Notes: a model not told the origin generated them from the sequence alone. Counted from the first letter of the stretch, positions 1-8,875 are shown. The stretch is 64,000 nt of DNA from Lachnospiraceae bacterium (GCA_014799465.1 JAAVHZ010000006.1:214558-278557), one strand, 5' to 3'. Numbers and translations are program-made.

Positions 1-1
1 A

Positions 2-442
2 AAATATGGAGTTCTTCCAGTAGCAGAAAGGAAAAATTTTGTTTTTGAAGGATGGTATACTAAGAAAAACGGCGGCAGGCTCATAACTGCAAGAACAGTG
101 TTTAATCAGGCTTCAAATCAGACATTATATGCACATTGGAAGAAAGTAGATTTATCAAAACCTGTAATTAAATCAGCTACATATAATATAGGCAATAAAA
201 TTATTGTAAATATTAAACCGGTAAAAAGTGCTTCAGGATATGAAGTATGCTATTCTACAAGTAAGAAATTTGCTAAGAGGAGCACATTTACCATTAATTC
301 TAAAAAGACAAACGCAGTAATAAGAGGTGTACAGAGAGGAAAGACTTATTATGTAAAAGTTAGAATGTATACAAAATATTCTTCAAAGGGTAAGATGTAT
401 AGTTCATTCAGTAATGTTGTAAAAGTTAAAACAGGAAAATAA
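2..442 (+). CDS. C-terminal end of a cell-surface repeat protein (partial)
   Basis: This is the 3' end of a larger gene that begins before the window; the frame is open from base 2. The first ~45 residues look like an InlB-type/Listeria-Bacteroides repeat: a YGVLP start, a FEGWYT core, a GG, and LYAHW at the end. The last ~95 residues resemble a fibronectin type III domain, with a KVRMY strand and a VKVKTGK end. Such proteins are exported to the Gram-positive surface, but the signal peptide lies outside. No LPXTG or membrane anchor follows, so any anchoring module must be upstream. A hairpin terminator follows directly. Domain identity is by pattern and the overall function is unknown. Confidence 0.75.
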   Translation, partial: KYGVLPVAERKNFVFEGWYTKKNGGRLITARTVFNQASNQTLYAHWKKVDLSKPVIKSATYNIGNKIIVNIKPVKSASGYEVCYSTSKKFAKRSTFTINSKKTNAVIRGVQRGKTYYVKVRMYTKYSSKGKMYSSFSNVVKVKTGK

Positions 443-452
443 ATATATTTAT

Positions 453-481
453 AGGAGTTCTGGTTGTACAGGACTCCTTTT
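453..481 (+). terminator. Rho-independent terminator of surface protein gene
   Basis: A 10-bp stem (453-462 with 469-478, one G-T pair) with a 6-base loop is followed by a short T run. It lies 11 bases after the stop codon. Confidence 0.75.
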
Positions 482-511
482 AGAATGTATTAAAAAGGAG
501 GAACATTTAGT

Positions 512-1234
512 ATGATATATCAGGCAGATTTACACACTCATACTGTTGCAAGCGGACATGCGGATAATACAGTAGAAGAGATGATAGAAGCGGCAGTTAG
601 AAGAGGAATAACATTGTATGGAATAACAGATCATTCCATTATGATGCCGGGAACATGTAAGAAAGAATATTTTGAGCAGCTTGACGATTTGAAACAGGAA
701 TATAATGGTATAGAAGTTTTGTATGGTGTTGAATTGAATATTATGGATTATAAAGGCAGTGTTGATATGGAAACTGAGCTGCTAAAAAATATGGATATTG
801 CTATAGCCAGCATACATAACGGAATATGTTATACATCAGGCAGTATTGCGGAAAATACGAGTGCAGTAACAGGAGCAATAGAGAATCCATATGTAAATAT
901 AATAGGACATATGGATGATGATAATATCCCTGTAGATTATGAAACAGTTATAAATGCAGCAATAGAAAACCATACACTTTTGGAGATAAATAATAATTCT
1001 CTTACAGAAAACTGCTGGAGAAAGAATACCAGAAAAAACATTGAGAAAATAATTGAGTTATGCATGAAAAATAATTATCCGGTGGTTATTGGCAGTGATG
1101 CACATTGTATTGGAAATGTGGGAAGGAATAAAGAATCATTGGAATTTTTGAAGAAATCAGGGTTTCCGGATGAGTTAATATTGAATTATTATCCGGAGAG
1201 ATTAAAAACATTTATGAATAAATATAGAGAGTAA
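512..1234 (+). CDS. PHP-domain metal-dependent phosphatase/hydrolase (YcdX-like)
   Basis: This 240-residue protein starts at an ATG behind an AAGGAGG site. The PHP metal-binding signatures are visible: HTH at residues 8-10, TDH at 39-41, GVELN near 75, GHMDDD near 132, and SDAH near 195. PHP phosphoesterases of the YcdX type bind two or three metal ions and hydrolyse phosphate esters; the length fits this family (~245 aa). No polymerase or histidinol-phosphatase context is present. It stands alone between a terminator and the yerC-like gene, and the natural substrate cannot be read from sequence. Confidence 0.85.
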   Translation: MIYQADLHTHTVASGHADNTVEEMIEAAVRRGITLYGITDHSIMMPGTCKKEYFEQLDDLKQEYNGIEVLYGVELNIMDYKGSVDMETELLKNMDIAIASIHNGICYTSGSIAENTSAVTGAIENPYVNIIGHMDDDNIPVDYETVINAAIENHTLLEINNNSLTENCWRKNTRKNIEKIIELCMKNNYPVVIGSDAHCIGNVGRNKESLEFLKKSGFPDELILNYYPERLKTFMNKYRE

Positions 1235-1311
1235 AAAAAACTGGATTTTAACGCTTTAGTATGGTAATATATTAAATATATTCTTGCATTTATGGCGGAT
1301 TGGAGAGAGGT

Positions 1312-1599
1312 ATGACGGATAAAATACATACAGAAGCGGTAGATGATTTGTTTGAGGCGATTCTAACGTTAAAGGATAAGTCGGAATGTTATCGGTTTTT
1401 TGAGGATATTTGTACAGTAAATGAGTTGCTGTCAATATCACAAAGGTTTGAGGTTGCGAAAATGCTTAAGGATAAAAGGACATATCATGACATTTCAGAA
1501 AAGACCGGAGCTTCTACGGCTACCATAAGCAGGGTGAATCGCTCTTTAAACTATGGAAATGACGGATATGAAATTGTATTTGGGAGAGTTGGTGAATAA
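1312..1599 (+). CDS. TrpR-like YerC/YecD family regulator
   Basis: This protein of about 95 residues belongs by pattern to the TrpR-like YerC/YecD family. The start is an N-terminal MTDKIHTEAVDDLF helix, and a helix-turn-helix (YHDISEKTGASTATISRV) lies near residues 60-80. I choose the ATG at 1312 because a GGAGAG site sits just upstream; a TTG at 1300 is less likely. Family members are small DNA-binding proteins often found near pcrA in Firmicutes. Here pcrA is 5 kb away. The gene ends at a hairpin shared with the convergent DUF1836 gene. Confidence 0.8.
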   Translation: MTDKIHTEAVDDLFEAILTLKDKSECYRFFEDICTVNELLSISQRFEVAKMLKDKRTYHDISEKTGASTATISRVNRSLNYGNDGYEIVFGRVGE

Positions 1600-1600
1600 A

Positions 1601-1640
1601 AATTCGGGTGATAATATAATCACCTGAATTTTTATTTTTT
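1601..1640. terminator. Bidirectional terminator between convergent genes
   Basis: A 12-bp stem (1601-1612 with 1619-1630, one G-T pair) is followed by TTTTTATTTTTT on the plus strand and preceded by A-rich sequence that serves the minus strand. It separates the YerC-like gene from the DUF1836 gene, whose stop codon lies inside the T-rich part. Confidence 0.75.
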
Positions 1641-2252
1641 GTTATCTTTTTTAGAATCTGATACGGAATTTTTTTCTTCTGCGATGGCATCAATAATGTT
1701 TTCGATAAGCTGTTTTTTTACATATACGTCATAGCTCAGTGCACATATCATGGAAAACAACTGTAAAAATTTTTTTTCATTTTCAGGGCAGTCCATGAAT
1801 GTAGTTGCTGACAGTTCTAATTTGTCTTTAAGGTCTGACTTAAGTTTTACCAGTTCATCTTTTTCAATAGTGCATACTTCTTTATAAATATCTTCCAGTT
1901 TCATACCTGAATCCTGATGAAAATATTTGTCAGATATGGGATTAAGCAGAGTCTTAATATCATTTATGGACATAATATTTTTAAAATAGTATATAAATAC
2001 CAGCATCAGCACATGTTCTTTTGAATATCTTTTTTTCTCCGGAGATGGGATAAGGTTATTTTTGGCATAGTTATTTATCATAGTTTTTGTAAGAATTTTA
2101 TCGCTTTCATATCGTTTGGAACCTTTCAGGTGTTTTTCCATAAAAGTAGTTACCTGATCCATGTATAAATCAATAGCCGGTATATCATCGGCATTTATTA
2201 ATTCAAGGCTGTTTATGACCTCATCAATAATATTTTGTGTATTAACAGACAT
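1632..2252 (-). CDS. DUF1836 family protein (putative MerR-like regulator)
   Basis: This protein of about 206 residues resembles DUF1836 (B. subtilis YkrK type). The N-terminal half carries a winged-helix-like segment (LTKTMINNYAKNNLIPSPEKKRYSKEHV, split here only by my reading) reminiscent of MerR N-termini: 'choose arm, N-terminus, pay attention to Y-S-K-E-H'. The rest is helical. I choose the ATG at 2252 because AAAGGTG lies six bases upstream; an in-frame GTG at 2261 overlaps that site. The function of the family is unknown and a transcription-regulator role is inferred only. Confidence 0.7.
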   Translation of the reverse strand: MSVNTQNIIDEVINSLELINADDIPAIDLYMDQVTTFMEKHLKGSKRYESDKILTKTMINNYAKNNLIPSPEKKRYSKEHVLMLVFIYYFKNIMSINDIKTLLNPISDKYFHQDSGMKLEDIYKEVCTIEKDELVKLKSDLKDKLELSATTFMDCPENEKKFLQLFSMICALSYDVYVKKQLIENIIDAIAEEKNSVSDSKKDNKK

Positions 2253-2339
2253 ATTTCTCACCTTTCTGTGATATGGCGGATTGATATTTTATTATCACTT
2301 TTAGATAAGATTATATAGTATTAAAAACTATATTACAAG

Positions 2340-2510
2340 TATTATTTATCTTGAGCCTTCGCATTTTTATTCCCGCGAGCAACGAGCCAAGTGGCTGCTT
2401 GCAGACATTTGGCGACTGCCGCAAGGGTCAAATACCCCGCAGCTTGCTGCGTTGCAAATTTGATGCCCGTCAGCTTGCTGCGGGGTATTTGACTCATACT
2501 AATGCCTTTT
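2340..2510. repeat. Dispersed GC-rich inverted repeat, copy 1
   Basis: This block is much richer in G+C than its surroundings. It holds a 17-bp perfect inverted repeat (2427-2443 with 2477-2493, arms GTCAAATACCCCGCAGC) around a 33-base middle that contains further GCTTGCTGC motifs. A second smaller pairing (GCCAA with TTGGC) lies at 2375-2415. There is no coding frame. A diverged copy occurs at 19672-19730. The stretch 2262-2606 holds nothing else I can assign. It may be a REP/MITE-like element or act as a terminator. Confidence 0.7.
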
Positions 2511-2621
2511 CAGCAGACAAATTGTAAACAACTTTAAAAAAATTTCCTCAATATAATGAATCCTCTTTATCTTTAGTGTATAATAAGAAATATCTGCAAA
2601 ATAGTAATGGAGGAAAATAAA

Positions 2622-3062
2622 ATGATAGAAAATTTCAAAGAATATTATGGTAAAATGGGAGAAGTTGTAAATTCTTTGCCCAAGGTAGGCTGGAAGCAGA
2701 TAGTTATCAGATTCCGTAAGGATGAAAGGCACAACTCAATTGGTATTTATTTTCAGAAGGATAGAACATTTAAACTAGTTTCTGATCTTATTGAAGAAGA
2801 AATAATGGAACGATATCAATACAACAATATTTTATCTGAATTAGATGATATTGCAGATGAAATTCAAGATGAATTGCGGAAAAATGGGCAAAAAATATGG
2901 AAAAGTTTGATAGTTTCATTATGGGATGATGGGAAATATGAGGTAGAGTATTCTTATGATGAGTTGGATGATGATTATAGAGAGAATGCAATATGGAGAT
3001 ATAAAAGGTTAGGAATTATACCAGATGAGCAAACGATGAAGTATATTCAAAATATGAAATAG
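2622..3062 (+). CDS. YezG-like (DUF600) immunity protein
   Basis: This acidic 146-residue protein resembles the YezG/DUF600 family. YezG-type proteins neutralise the nuclease toxin domain of YeeF/LXG-type polymorphic toxins in Bacillus. Visible features are an N-terminal YYGKMGEVVNSLP helix, a beta-rich centre, and a SLWDDGKYEVEYSYDEL strand pair. I choose the ATG at 2622 because GGAGG lies eight bases upstream; an ATG at 2607 overlaps that site. A SUKH-type gene follows 25 bases later. No cognate toxin is nearby, so it may be an orphan immunity gene. Confidence 0.75.
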   Translation: MIENFKEYYGKMGEVVNSLPKVGWKQIVIRFRKDERHNSIGIYFQKDRTFKLVSDLIEEEIMERYQYNNILSELDDIADEIQDELRKNGQKIWKSLIVSLWDDGKYEVEYSYDELDDDYRENAIWRYKRLGIIPDEQTMKYIQNMK

Positions 3063-3087
3063 AAGTATTTTAATAGGAGTTGTATGT

Positions 3088-3672
3088 ATGGATAATATTT
3101 GTCAGATTTTTTTTGGAGAACTTTCGCGGTATTTACCAAATGTAGCTGAGGCATTTGGACCTCCGGCGAATCCGGTAGTATTAGATGAGATGAATAAGAT
3201 GGTAAATAATAGATTACCAAAAGACTTTTTGAATTTTTATAGTATAGTAAATGGTGAATCAGACTATGTTGGAAGTATTCTTGGATTTGAATTAATGTCA
3301 ATTGAGAACATTATGGGAGAGTATAAGTTTTTTGAAAAATATCCCAAAAAGTTTATATCATTTCAAAAAGGTAAGATAAAAGAAGGACAATACAATTCGA
3401 TGTGGCTTCCGATTGCGAGTGATGGTGGAGGTTCCTTTTTGGCAATGGATTTAGCTCCTGATACTGAAGGAAATATTGGTCAAATTATTACATTAGATAG
3501 AGAAAGCAATATATCGTATGTAATAGCAGCAAGTTTTCGAGAATTATTATTAGATGTAATCCCGAGAGAATTTGCAAATGGAAACTTTAATGTAAATGAT
3601 GAAGAAGAGCCGGAAGTGTTTGAATGGATAGATGGACACTATTTTAACCATATTAAAGAAAGATTTTTGTAG
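3088..3672 (+). CDS. SMI1/KNR4 (SUKH) family immunity-type protein
   Basis: This 194-residue protein has the SUKH pattern: LPKDFLNFYSIVNGES near residue 45 and WLPIASDGGGSFLAMDL near 110-125, then a GQIITLDRE strand. SUKH proteins are the commonest immunity fold against polymorphic and contact-dependent toxins. A GGAG site lies upstream of the ATG. It follows the YezG-like gene and precedes a frameshifted gene, in the same direction and with tight spacing, so the three probably form one transcript. The toxin it would bind is not in the window. Confidence 0.8.
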   Translation: MDNICQIFFGELSRYLPNVAEAFGPPANPVVLDEMNKMVNNRLPKDFLNFYSIVNGESDYVGSILGFELMSIENIMGEYKFFEKYPKKFISFQKGKIKEGQYNSMWLPIASDGGGSFLAMDLAPDTEGNIGQIITLDRESNISYVIAASFRELLLDVIPREFANGNFNVNDEEEPEVFEWIDGHYFNHIKERFL

Positions 3673-3681
3673 TGATGTATA

Positions 3682-4085
3682 ATGAACAATAAATTTGAAT
3701 TAGAATTTGTTAATAATTATATTGCAAAAGGTAAACGTGAAAGAATATTATACGAATTAACCAGTAAGAAAAAAAGAAAAAATGCAATTAGTCGATTTTG
3801 TCACAATACATTAGAGTATATAGATAAAAATAAAGTTGTTTATGCGGGAAATTCAATTAGCGTTAATGAATTAGAAAAATTAATAAAAAATATACAAAGG
3901 ATAAAGACGGGTATGTGATTTCTTGGGAATCAGATATTGATGGAAGGATTTTACCAATAGAAAACGCAATCAATGAAGTGATTGGGAATGGAATGGCTTC
4001 AATTGTTATTTTTTCAAATGTTATATTGATTGAAACAGAACAAGAACAGGGTGCAGCGATTAAGTATGTATTGGCTTTGGATTAA
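3682..4085 (+). pseudogene. Frameshifted small gene in immunity cluster
   Basis: The first 75 codons read cleanly from the ATG at 3682 (MNNKFELEFVNNYIAKGKRE start). Near 3893-3900 the frame ends at a TGA, while a shifted frame continues as KDKDGYVISWESDIDGR and runs to a TAA at 4083. The two parts together would give a ~134-residue protein, so one base appears to be missing in the A-rich CAAAGG stretch. I do not recognise the family; given its neighbours it may be a third immunity protein. A sequencing error would give the same picture. Confidence 0.6.
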
Positions 4086-4127
4086 AATGGGCATTTGAGT
4101 ATGGGAATTAAATTAAAGGAGATTAGT

Positions 4128-4775
4128 ATGTTTAAGGATGATATAGAAAGGACGACAGGAAAAGTTTTAAAGGATAAAGGATATAAAAAGGTATTTCTAG
4201 GTAAAAGGTGTATATATTACATAAAAAGATATTCGGATAAACTGGCATTTTATATTAGATGTAGTGATAACCGTCATCATGATGGGGCTGTATCTGTTGA
4301 AATGGTTTTTACGGCAATTCAATTGCCTGATGATCGGATAGTTACTTTTGAAGTTGGAGTTCATATAGAAATATTAAAAGTATATTTTGATATTACAGAT
4401 GAACTGATGATTGCAGCAGGGAAAAAAGTTGTTGCAATTGAAAGTAATATTGGAAATGTATCGAATACAATATTAGAAGAGTTAAAAAAACCTTATTTTC
4501 CTAAGAAAAGGAATGAAGTGTTTAAAGATATTCTCTTAGTATATGATACTATAAATGAAGATATAGACATACAAGAAGAATTTGTTTCTTTAAAAAAAGA
4601 AGTGTGCAAATGTATCAAAAAAAACAGAACCTCGGAAATTTTTCAGTTGTGTAGTGAATTTGTAGATAGTTTACCAAGTGATTATTTTAGTATTAGAAAG
4701 ATAGAGTTGGATATAAATGAAATTAAAGATAATCTTGAAGAACAAGTTTATGCACAATGCATACTTGATGCTTAG
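4128..4775 (+). CDS. Hypothetical protein at end of immunity cluster
   Basis: This 215-residue protein is not one I recognise. The start at 4128 is chosen because AAAGGAG lies six bases before it; an upstream in-frame TTG at 4095 has no such site. The N-terminal half is beta-rich (YYIKRYSDKLAFYIRCSD; VSVEMVFTAIQLPDD) and the C-terminal half is helical and charged. No signal peptide or membrane segment is seen. Its place directly after YezG- and SUKH-like genes suggests an immunity or accessory protein, possibly of the DUF4304 sort, but that is inference. Confidence 0.55.
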   Translation: MFKDDIERTTGKVLKDKGYKKVFLGKRCIYYIKRYSDKLAFYIRCSDNRHHDGAVSVEMVFTAIQLPDDRIVTFEVGVHIEILKVYFDITDELMIAAGKKVVAIESNIGNVSNTILEELKKPYFPKKRNEVFKDILLVYDTINEDIDIQEEFVSLKKEVCKCIKKNRTSEIFQLCSEFVDSLPSDYFSIRKIELDINEIKDNLEEQVYAQCILDA

Positions 4776-4881
4776 ATAATTTCATTTTTCAAAAAAAGTA
4801 ATCAAGGGAATTAAATAGTGACTTTTTGACGCTAATATTGTATAATTGAGCTGAAATTAATACAAAGAGGAGGAAGTCAAA

Positions 4882-5562
4882 ATGGGAATTATTACGAGAT
4901 TCAAGGATATAATGTCAGCTAATATTAATGCATTATTAGACAAGGCAGAAGATCCGGAGAAAATGATTGATCAATACTTAAGAAATCTTGAAAGTGATTT
5001 GGGTAAGGTAAAGGCAGAGACTGCATCAGTAATGGCAGATGAGCAGAGATGCAGAAGGGAATTGGATGAGTGTGCTGCAGATATTACAAAATATCAGCAA
5101 TATGCTGAAAAAGCCGTAATTGCAGGAAATGATGGGGATGCAAAGCAGTTTTTGGCAAAAAAGAACCAGCTTGTTGAAAAACAGGCAGGATTACAGCAGG
5201 CTTATGACCTTGCGTCAGCTAATGCGGCAAAGATGTGTCAGATGCATGATAAACTTGTGGGTGATATAAATGAGCTTAATTCCAGAAAGGATTCAATCAA
5301 AGCTAAGATTGCAGTTGCAAAAACTCAGGAAAGGCTTAATAAGATTGGTTCCAGTTATGCAGGAGCACAGAATAGTATGTCAGCTTTTGATAAAATGGAA
5401 GCAAAAGCTAATAAAATGTTAGATGAGGCAAATGCAATGGCTGAGCTGAATTCAACAACAGAAGAATCTGATATTGAAAACCTTGCAAGTAAATATGATA
5501 CAGCGGAATCATCGGCAGTTGATGATGAACTGGCAGCATTAAAGGCACAGCTTGGTAAATAA
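4882..5562 (+). CDS. pspA: PspA/IM30 family membrane-stress protein
   Basis: This 226-residue, almost wholly helical protein matches PspA/IM30: an amphipathic N-terminus (MGIITRFKDIMSANINALLDKAEDP) followed by long coiled coils to about residue 190. PspA forms oligomeric scaffolds on the inner face of the cytoplasmic membrane and is induced by envelope damage. A GAGGAGG site precedes the ATG. The next gene is a YdjI-like SPFH protein, the same pairing as in the B. subtilis ydjFGHI operon. Its own promoter lies within 4776-4860, but I cannot place the -35 box with confidence. Confidence 0.9.
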   Translation: MGIITRFKDIMSANINALLDKAEDPEKMIDQYLRNLESDLGKVKAETASVMADEQRCRRELDECAADITKYQQYAEKAVIAGNDGDAKQFLAKKNQLVEKQAGLQQAYDLASANAAKMCQMHDKLVGDINELNSRKDSIKAKIAVAKTQERLNKIGSSYAGAQNSMSAFDKMEAKANKMLDEANAMAELNSTTEESDIENLASKYDTAESSAVDDELAALKAQLGK

Positions 5563-5586
5563 TTAATTTTACGGTGTATGAACAGA

Positions 5587-5643
5587 ATTCGAGTATCAGA
5601 ATTGAATGGTAAAATTTACCTGTAATGGTTTTGATACTCGAAT
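5587..5643. promoter_or_regulatory. Intercistronic inverted repeat between pspA and ydjI-like gene
   Basis: A 15-bp inverted repeat (5587-5601 with 5629-5643; arms ATTCGAGTATCAGAA, one G-T) encloses 27 bases. There is no T tract after it, so it is not a standard terminator. It could be an mRNA-stability hairpin, an attenuator, or an operator. Confidence 0.5.
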
Positions 5644-5676
5644 CATAGTATAAAGCAGGTTCAGGAGGATTTTTAA

Positions 5677-6639
5677 ATGGGACTTTTTGGAAATCAGTTG
5701 GCTAATGTTATTGAATGGAATGAGAATAGAGATGATGTTATTTTCTGGAAATGGAATAATGATGAGATAAAGAAAGGCAGCAAGCTTATTATACATTCCG
5801 GTCAGGATGCAATATTTATATATAATGGAAAAATAGAAGGTATATTTAAGGATGAGGGCCGCTTTGATGTTGAGTCACAGATAGTACCTTTTTTATCAAC
5901 ACTTAAAGGCTTTAAGTTTGGATTTAACAGTGGAATAAGAGCGGAAGTTCTGTTTATTAATACTAAAGAATTTACTGTTAAATGGGGTACAAAAAATGCC
6001 ATAAGTATTCCGACTCCTAATCTTCCGGGAGGTATGCCTATAAGGGCTTTTGGAACTTTTAACTTTAAGGTGGATGATTATCTGGCACTTATAGAAAAGG
6101 TTGCGGGAATTAAGAAACAGTACACAGTTGAAGATGTTAAAGAAAGAGTTATTGCAATGACAGACCAGCTTCTTATGAAGTGGATTTCCAGAGAAGGAAA
6201 AGATATGTTTAACCTTCAGGCAAATTCATTTGATATTGGAAATGGTATAAAGACAGACCTTGACATGGAAATGGTTAAGCTTGGAATATCTATTACAGGA
6301 TTCAATATAGAAAGTTTCAGTTATCCTGAAAGCGTCAGAAAGATGCAGGAAAGGGCTGCTTCGGAAAGTATGATGGGAGATATGAACAGGCATATACAGA
6401 TGTCTATGGCAAATGGCATGGAGAATGGAAATATGTCATCAACTATGGCAAATAATGTTGCCGGAATGCAGGTAGGTATGATGATGGGACAGCAGATGGC
6501 TAATGCAATGCAGGGAGCTGTCAATAATAATACAGTTCAGCAGGCACCTTCAGGACAGGTTCCGAATTTCTGTCCTAACTGCGGTACTAAAACTAATGGT
6601 GCAAATTTCTGTTCTAATTGCGGCACAAAACTTTCATAA
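5677..6639 (+). CDS. SPFH-domain protein with C-terminal zinc ribbon (YdjI-like)
   Basis: This 320-residue protein resembles B. subtilis YdjI, the SPFH-like partner of PspA. Residues ~30-215 form the SPFH/virion-core-like domain; residues ~215-280 are Met/Asn-rich and low in complexity. The end carries a zinc ribbon with two CxxC pairs (CPNC and CSNC, ~295-316). YdjI recruits PspA to the membrane during envelope stress. AGGAGG precedes the ATG. There is no transmembrane helix, so membrane contact would be indirect. It ends 25 bases before pcrA and may be co-transcribed with it. Confidence 0.85.
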   Translation: MGLFGNQLANVIEWNENRDDVIFWKWNNDEIKKGSKLIIHSGQDAIFIYNGKIEGIFKDEGRFDVESQIVPFLSTLKGFKFGFNSGIRAEVLFINTKEFTVKWGTKNAISIPTPNLPGGMPIRAFGTFNFKVDDYLALIEKVAGIKKQYTVEDVKERVIAMTDQLLMKWISREGKDMFNLQANSFDIGNGIKTDLDMEMVKLGISITGFNIESFSYPESVRKMQERAASESMMGDMNRHIQMSMANGMENGNMSSTMANNVAGMQVGMMMGQQMANAMQGAVNNNTVQQAPSGQVPNFCPNCGTKTNGANFCSNCGTKLS

Positions 6640-6664
6640 GATTTATTTAGAAAAGGAAAAAGAT

Positions 6665-8875
6665 ATGAGCATATATGATACATTGAATGATATGCAGCAG
6701 CAGGCGGTTTTTCGTACAGAGGGACCCCTGCTTATTTTGGCGGGAGCAGGTTCAGGAAAAACGAGAGTGCTGACCCACAGAATAGCATATTTAATTGAAG
6801 AAAAAGGAATTAACCCTTGGAATATAATGGCTATAACATTTACAAATAAGGCAGCCGGTGAAATGAAAGAAAGGGTAAATAATATTGTAGGATTTGGTTC
6901 TGACCAAATATGGGTCAGTACATTTCATTCAACCTGTGTAAGAATATTAAGAAGATACATAGACAGGCTGGGATATTCAAATAATTTTACCATTTATGAT
7001 ACGGATGACCAGAAATCCGTTATGAAAGATGTATGCAAAAGACTTAATATTGATACTAAAATTTATAAAGAGAGAAATATTTTATCCCAGATTTCAAAGG
7101 CAAAAGATGAGTTCATATCTCCTGAGCAGTTTGCGATGATTAATCAGAATGATTTCAGTAAAAAGCGTATTATTGAAGCATACAAGTCTTATCAGGAGCA
7201 GTTAAAGAATAATAATGCATTAGATTTTGATGATTTAATAGTAAAAACGGTTGAGTTATTTCAGAATAATCCTGATATATTGGAGTCTTATCAGGATAGG
7301 TTTAAATATATAATGGTGGATGAGTATCAGGACACCAATACTGTGCAGTTCAAATTTATCAGTCTTCTTGCAAAGAAGCACCGTAATCTGTGCGTAGTTG
7401 GTGATGATGACCAGTCCATATATAAGTTCAGGGGAGCTAATATTAAGAATATCCTTAATTTCGAGGAAGTATTTTCAGATACATTTGTTATAAAGCTGGA
7501 GCAAAATTACCGTTCAACCCAGAATATTTTAAATGCGGCTAATGAAGTTATAAAGCATAACACTGAGAGAAAAGATAAGAAACTGTGGACAGACCACAAA
7601 GAAGGTGACAAGATATTCTTCAGATATTTAGATACGGCTCAGGAAGAGGCTGCTATGGCAGCAACAGAGATAAAGAAGTATGTGGAAAAGGAAGGGCACA
7701 CATATAGGGATTGTGCATGTCTGTATAGAACTAATGCCCAGTCCAGACTTTTGGAAGAAGTCTTTATGAAAAATAATATTCCGTATAAGATTGTGGGCGG
7801 GATTAACTTTTATCAGAGAAAAGAGATAAAGGATGTTCTGGCATACCTGAAAACAGTGGATAACGGTATGGATGACTTGGCGGTAAAAAGGATTATAAAT
7901 ATACCGAAACGTGGAATAGGAGCAGCTACGATAGATAAAATCCAGACATATGCAGATTATAATGGATATAGTTTTTATGATTCTATAAGGCAGGAGGAAT
8001 GCCTTAATGCAATAGGGCGTTCGGAGTCAAAGGTCAGGAAGTTTGCAGGATTTATACAGATGCTCAGAACTAAACGGAATTTAATATCTGTAAGTGAGCT
8101 TATTGAAGAAATTATAGAAGATACAGGTTATGTCAGTGAACTTCGGGCAGAAAATACTGATGAGGCTGAGGAAAGAATATTAAATATAGAGGAATTAATC
8201 TCTAAAGCAGTGGATTATCAGGAAAAAGCAGAGGAACCTACACTCAGCGGATTTCTTGAAGAGGTAGCACTGGTGGCTGACATTGACAGTCTGGATGCAG
8301 ATAGTGATTATGTTGTGCTTATGACGATTCACAGTGCGAAAGGACTGGAATTTCCAAATGTATTTTTGTGTGGAATGGAAGATGGACTGTTTCCAAGTTA
8401 TATGACTATAACTGCTGATGACCCATTGGAAATTGAAGAGGAAAGAAGACTGTGCTATGTTGCAATTACAAGGGCAATGGAGCAGCTTCATATAAGTTGT
8501 GCGAAGCAGAGGATGATACGTGGTGAGACACAGTATAATAAAATGTCAAGGTTTTTAAAGGAGATTCCATTAGAACTGCTGGATACAGGTAAACAGATTG
8601 AGAAAATGGAGAAGTCTAAGATAGTTAAACCTACACAGACATCTGCCGCAAAACCGATATTTAAGTCAAAAGCATTTGAAACAAAGCAATTTAAAGTTAA
8701 TAAAGAAGCAAATCTTGAGTATACTAATGGTGACAGGGTAAAGCATATTAAGTTTGGTGAAGGCACTGTAGTAGATATTACTGAGGGTGGAAGAGATTAT
8801 GAAGTTACAGTTAATTTTGATAAAGCAGGGGTTAAAAAAATGTTTGCTTCCTTTGCAAAACTTAAAAAAGTTTGA
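6665..8875 (+). CDS. pcrA: ATP-dependent DNA helicase PcrA
   Basis: This 736-residue superfamily 1A helicase has all expected motifs: Walker A AGAGSGKT at residues 26-33, VDEYQDTN near 218, GDDDQSIYKFRGA near 250, YRST near 283, TIHSAKGLE near 556 and VAITRA near 600. The C-terminal tail (GDRVKHIKFGEGTVV) is the PcrA Tudor-like RNA-polymerase-binding domain. PcrA unwinds DNA 3' to 5' in repair and removes RecA and transcription blocks. I choose the ATG at 6665, which has AAAAGG upstream; the open frame extends further into the preceding gene without a better site. Confidence 0.95.
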   Translation: MSIYDTLNDMQQQAVFRTEGPLLILAGAGSGKTRVLTHRIAYLIEEKGINPWNIMAITFTNKAAGEMKERVNNIVGFGSDQIWVSTFHSTCVRILRRYIDRLGYSNNFTIYDTDDQKSVMKDVCKRLNIDTKIYKERNILSQISKAKDEFISPEQFAMINQNDFSKKRIIEAYKSYQEQLKNNNALDFDDLIVKTVELFQNNPDILESYQDRFKYIMVDEYQDTNTVQFKFISLLAKKHRNLCVVGDDDQSIYKFRGANIKNILNFEEVFSDTFVIKLEQNYRSTQNILNAANEVIKHNTERKDKKLWTDHKEGDKIFFRYLDTAQEEAAMAATEIKKYVEKEGHTYRDCACLYRTNAQSRLLEEVFMKNNIPYKIVGGINFYQRKEIKDVLAYLKTVDNGMDDLAVKRIINIPKRGIGAATIDKIQTYADYNGYSFYDSIRQEECLNAIGRSESKVRKFAGFIQMLRTKRNLISVSELIEEIIEDTGYVSELRAENTDEAEERILNIEELISKAVDYQEKAEEPTLSGFLEEVALVADIDSLDADSDYVVLMTIHSAKGLEFPNVFLCGMEDGLFPSYMTITADDPLEIEEERRLCYVAITRAMEQLHISCAKQRMIRGETQYNKMSRFLKEIPLELLDTGKQIEKMEKSKIVKPTQTSAAKPIFKSKAFETKQFKVNKEANLEYTNGDRVKHIKFGEGTVVDITEGGRDYEVTVNFDKAGVKKMFASFAKLKKV

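Noticed and set aside
1256..1441. Minus-strand frame of 61 codons inside the YerC-like gene
   Set aside because: It runs antisense to a well-supported gene and has no ribosome site or family resemblance.
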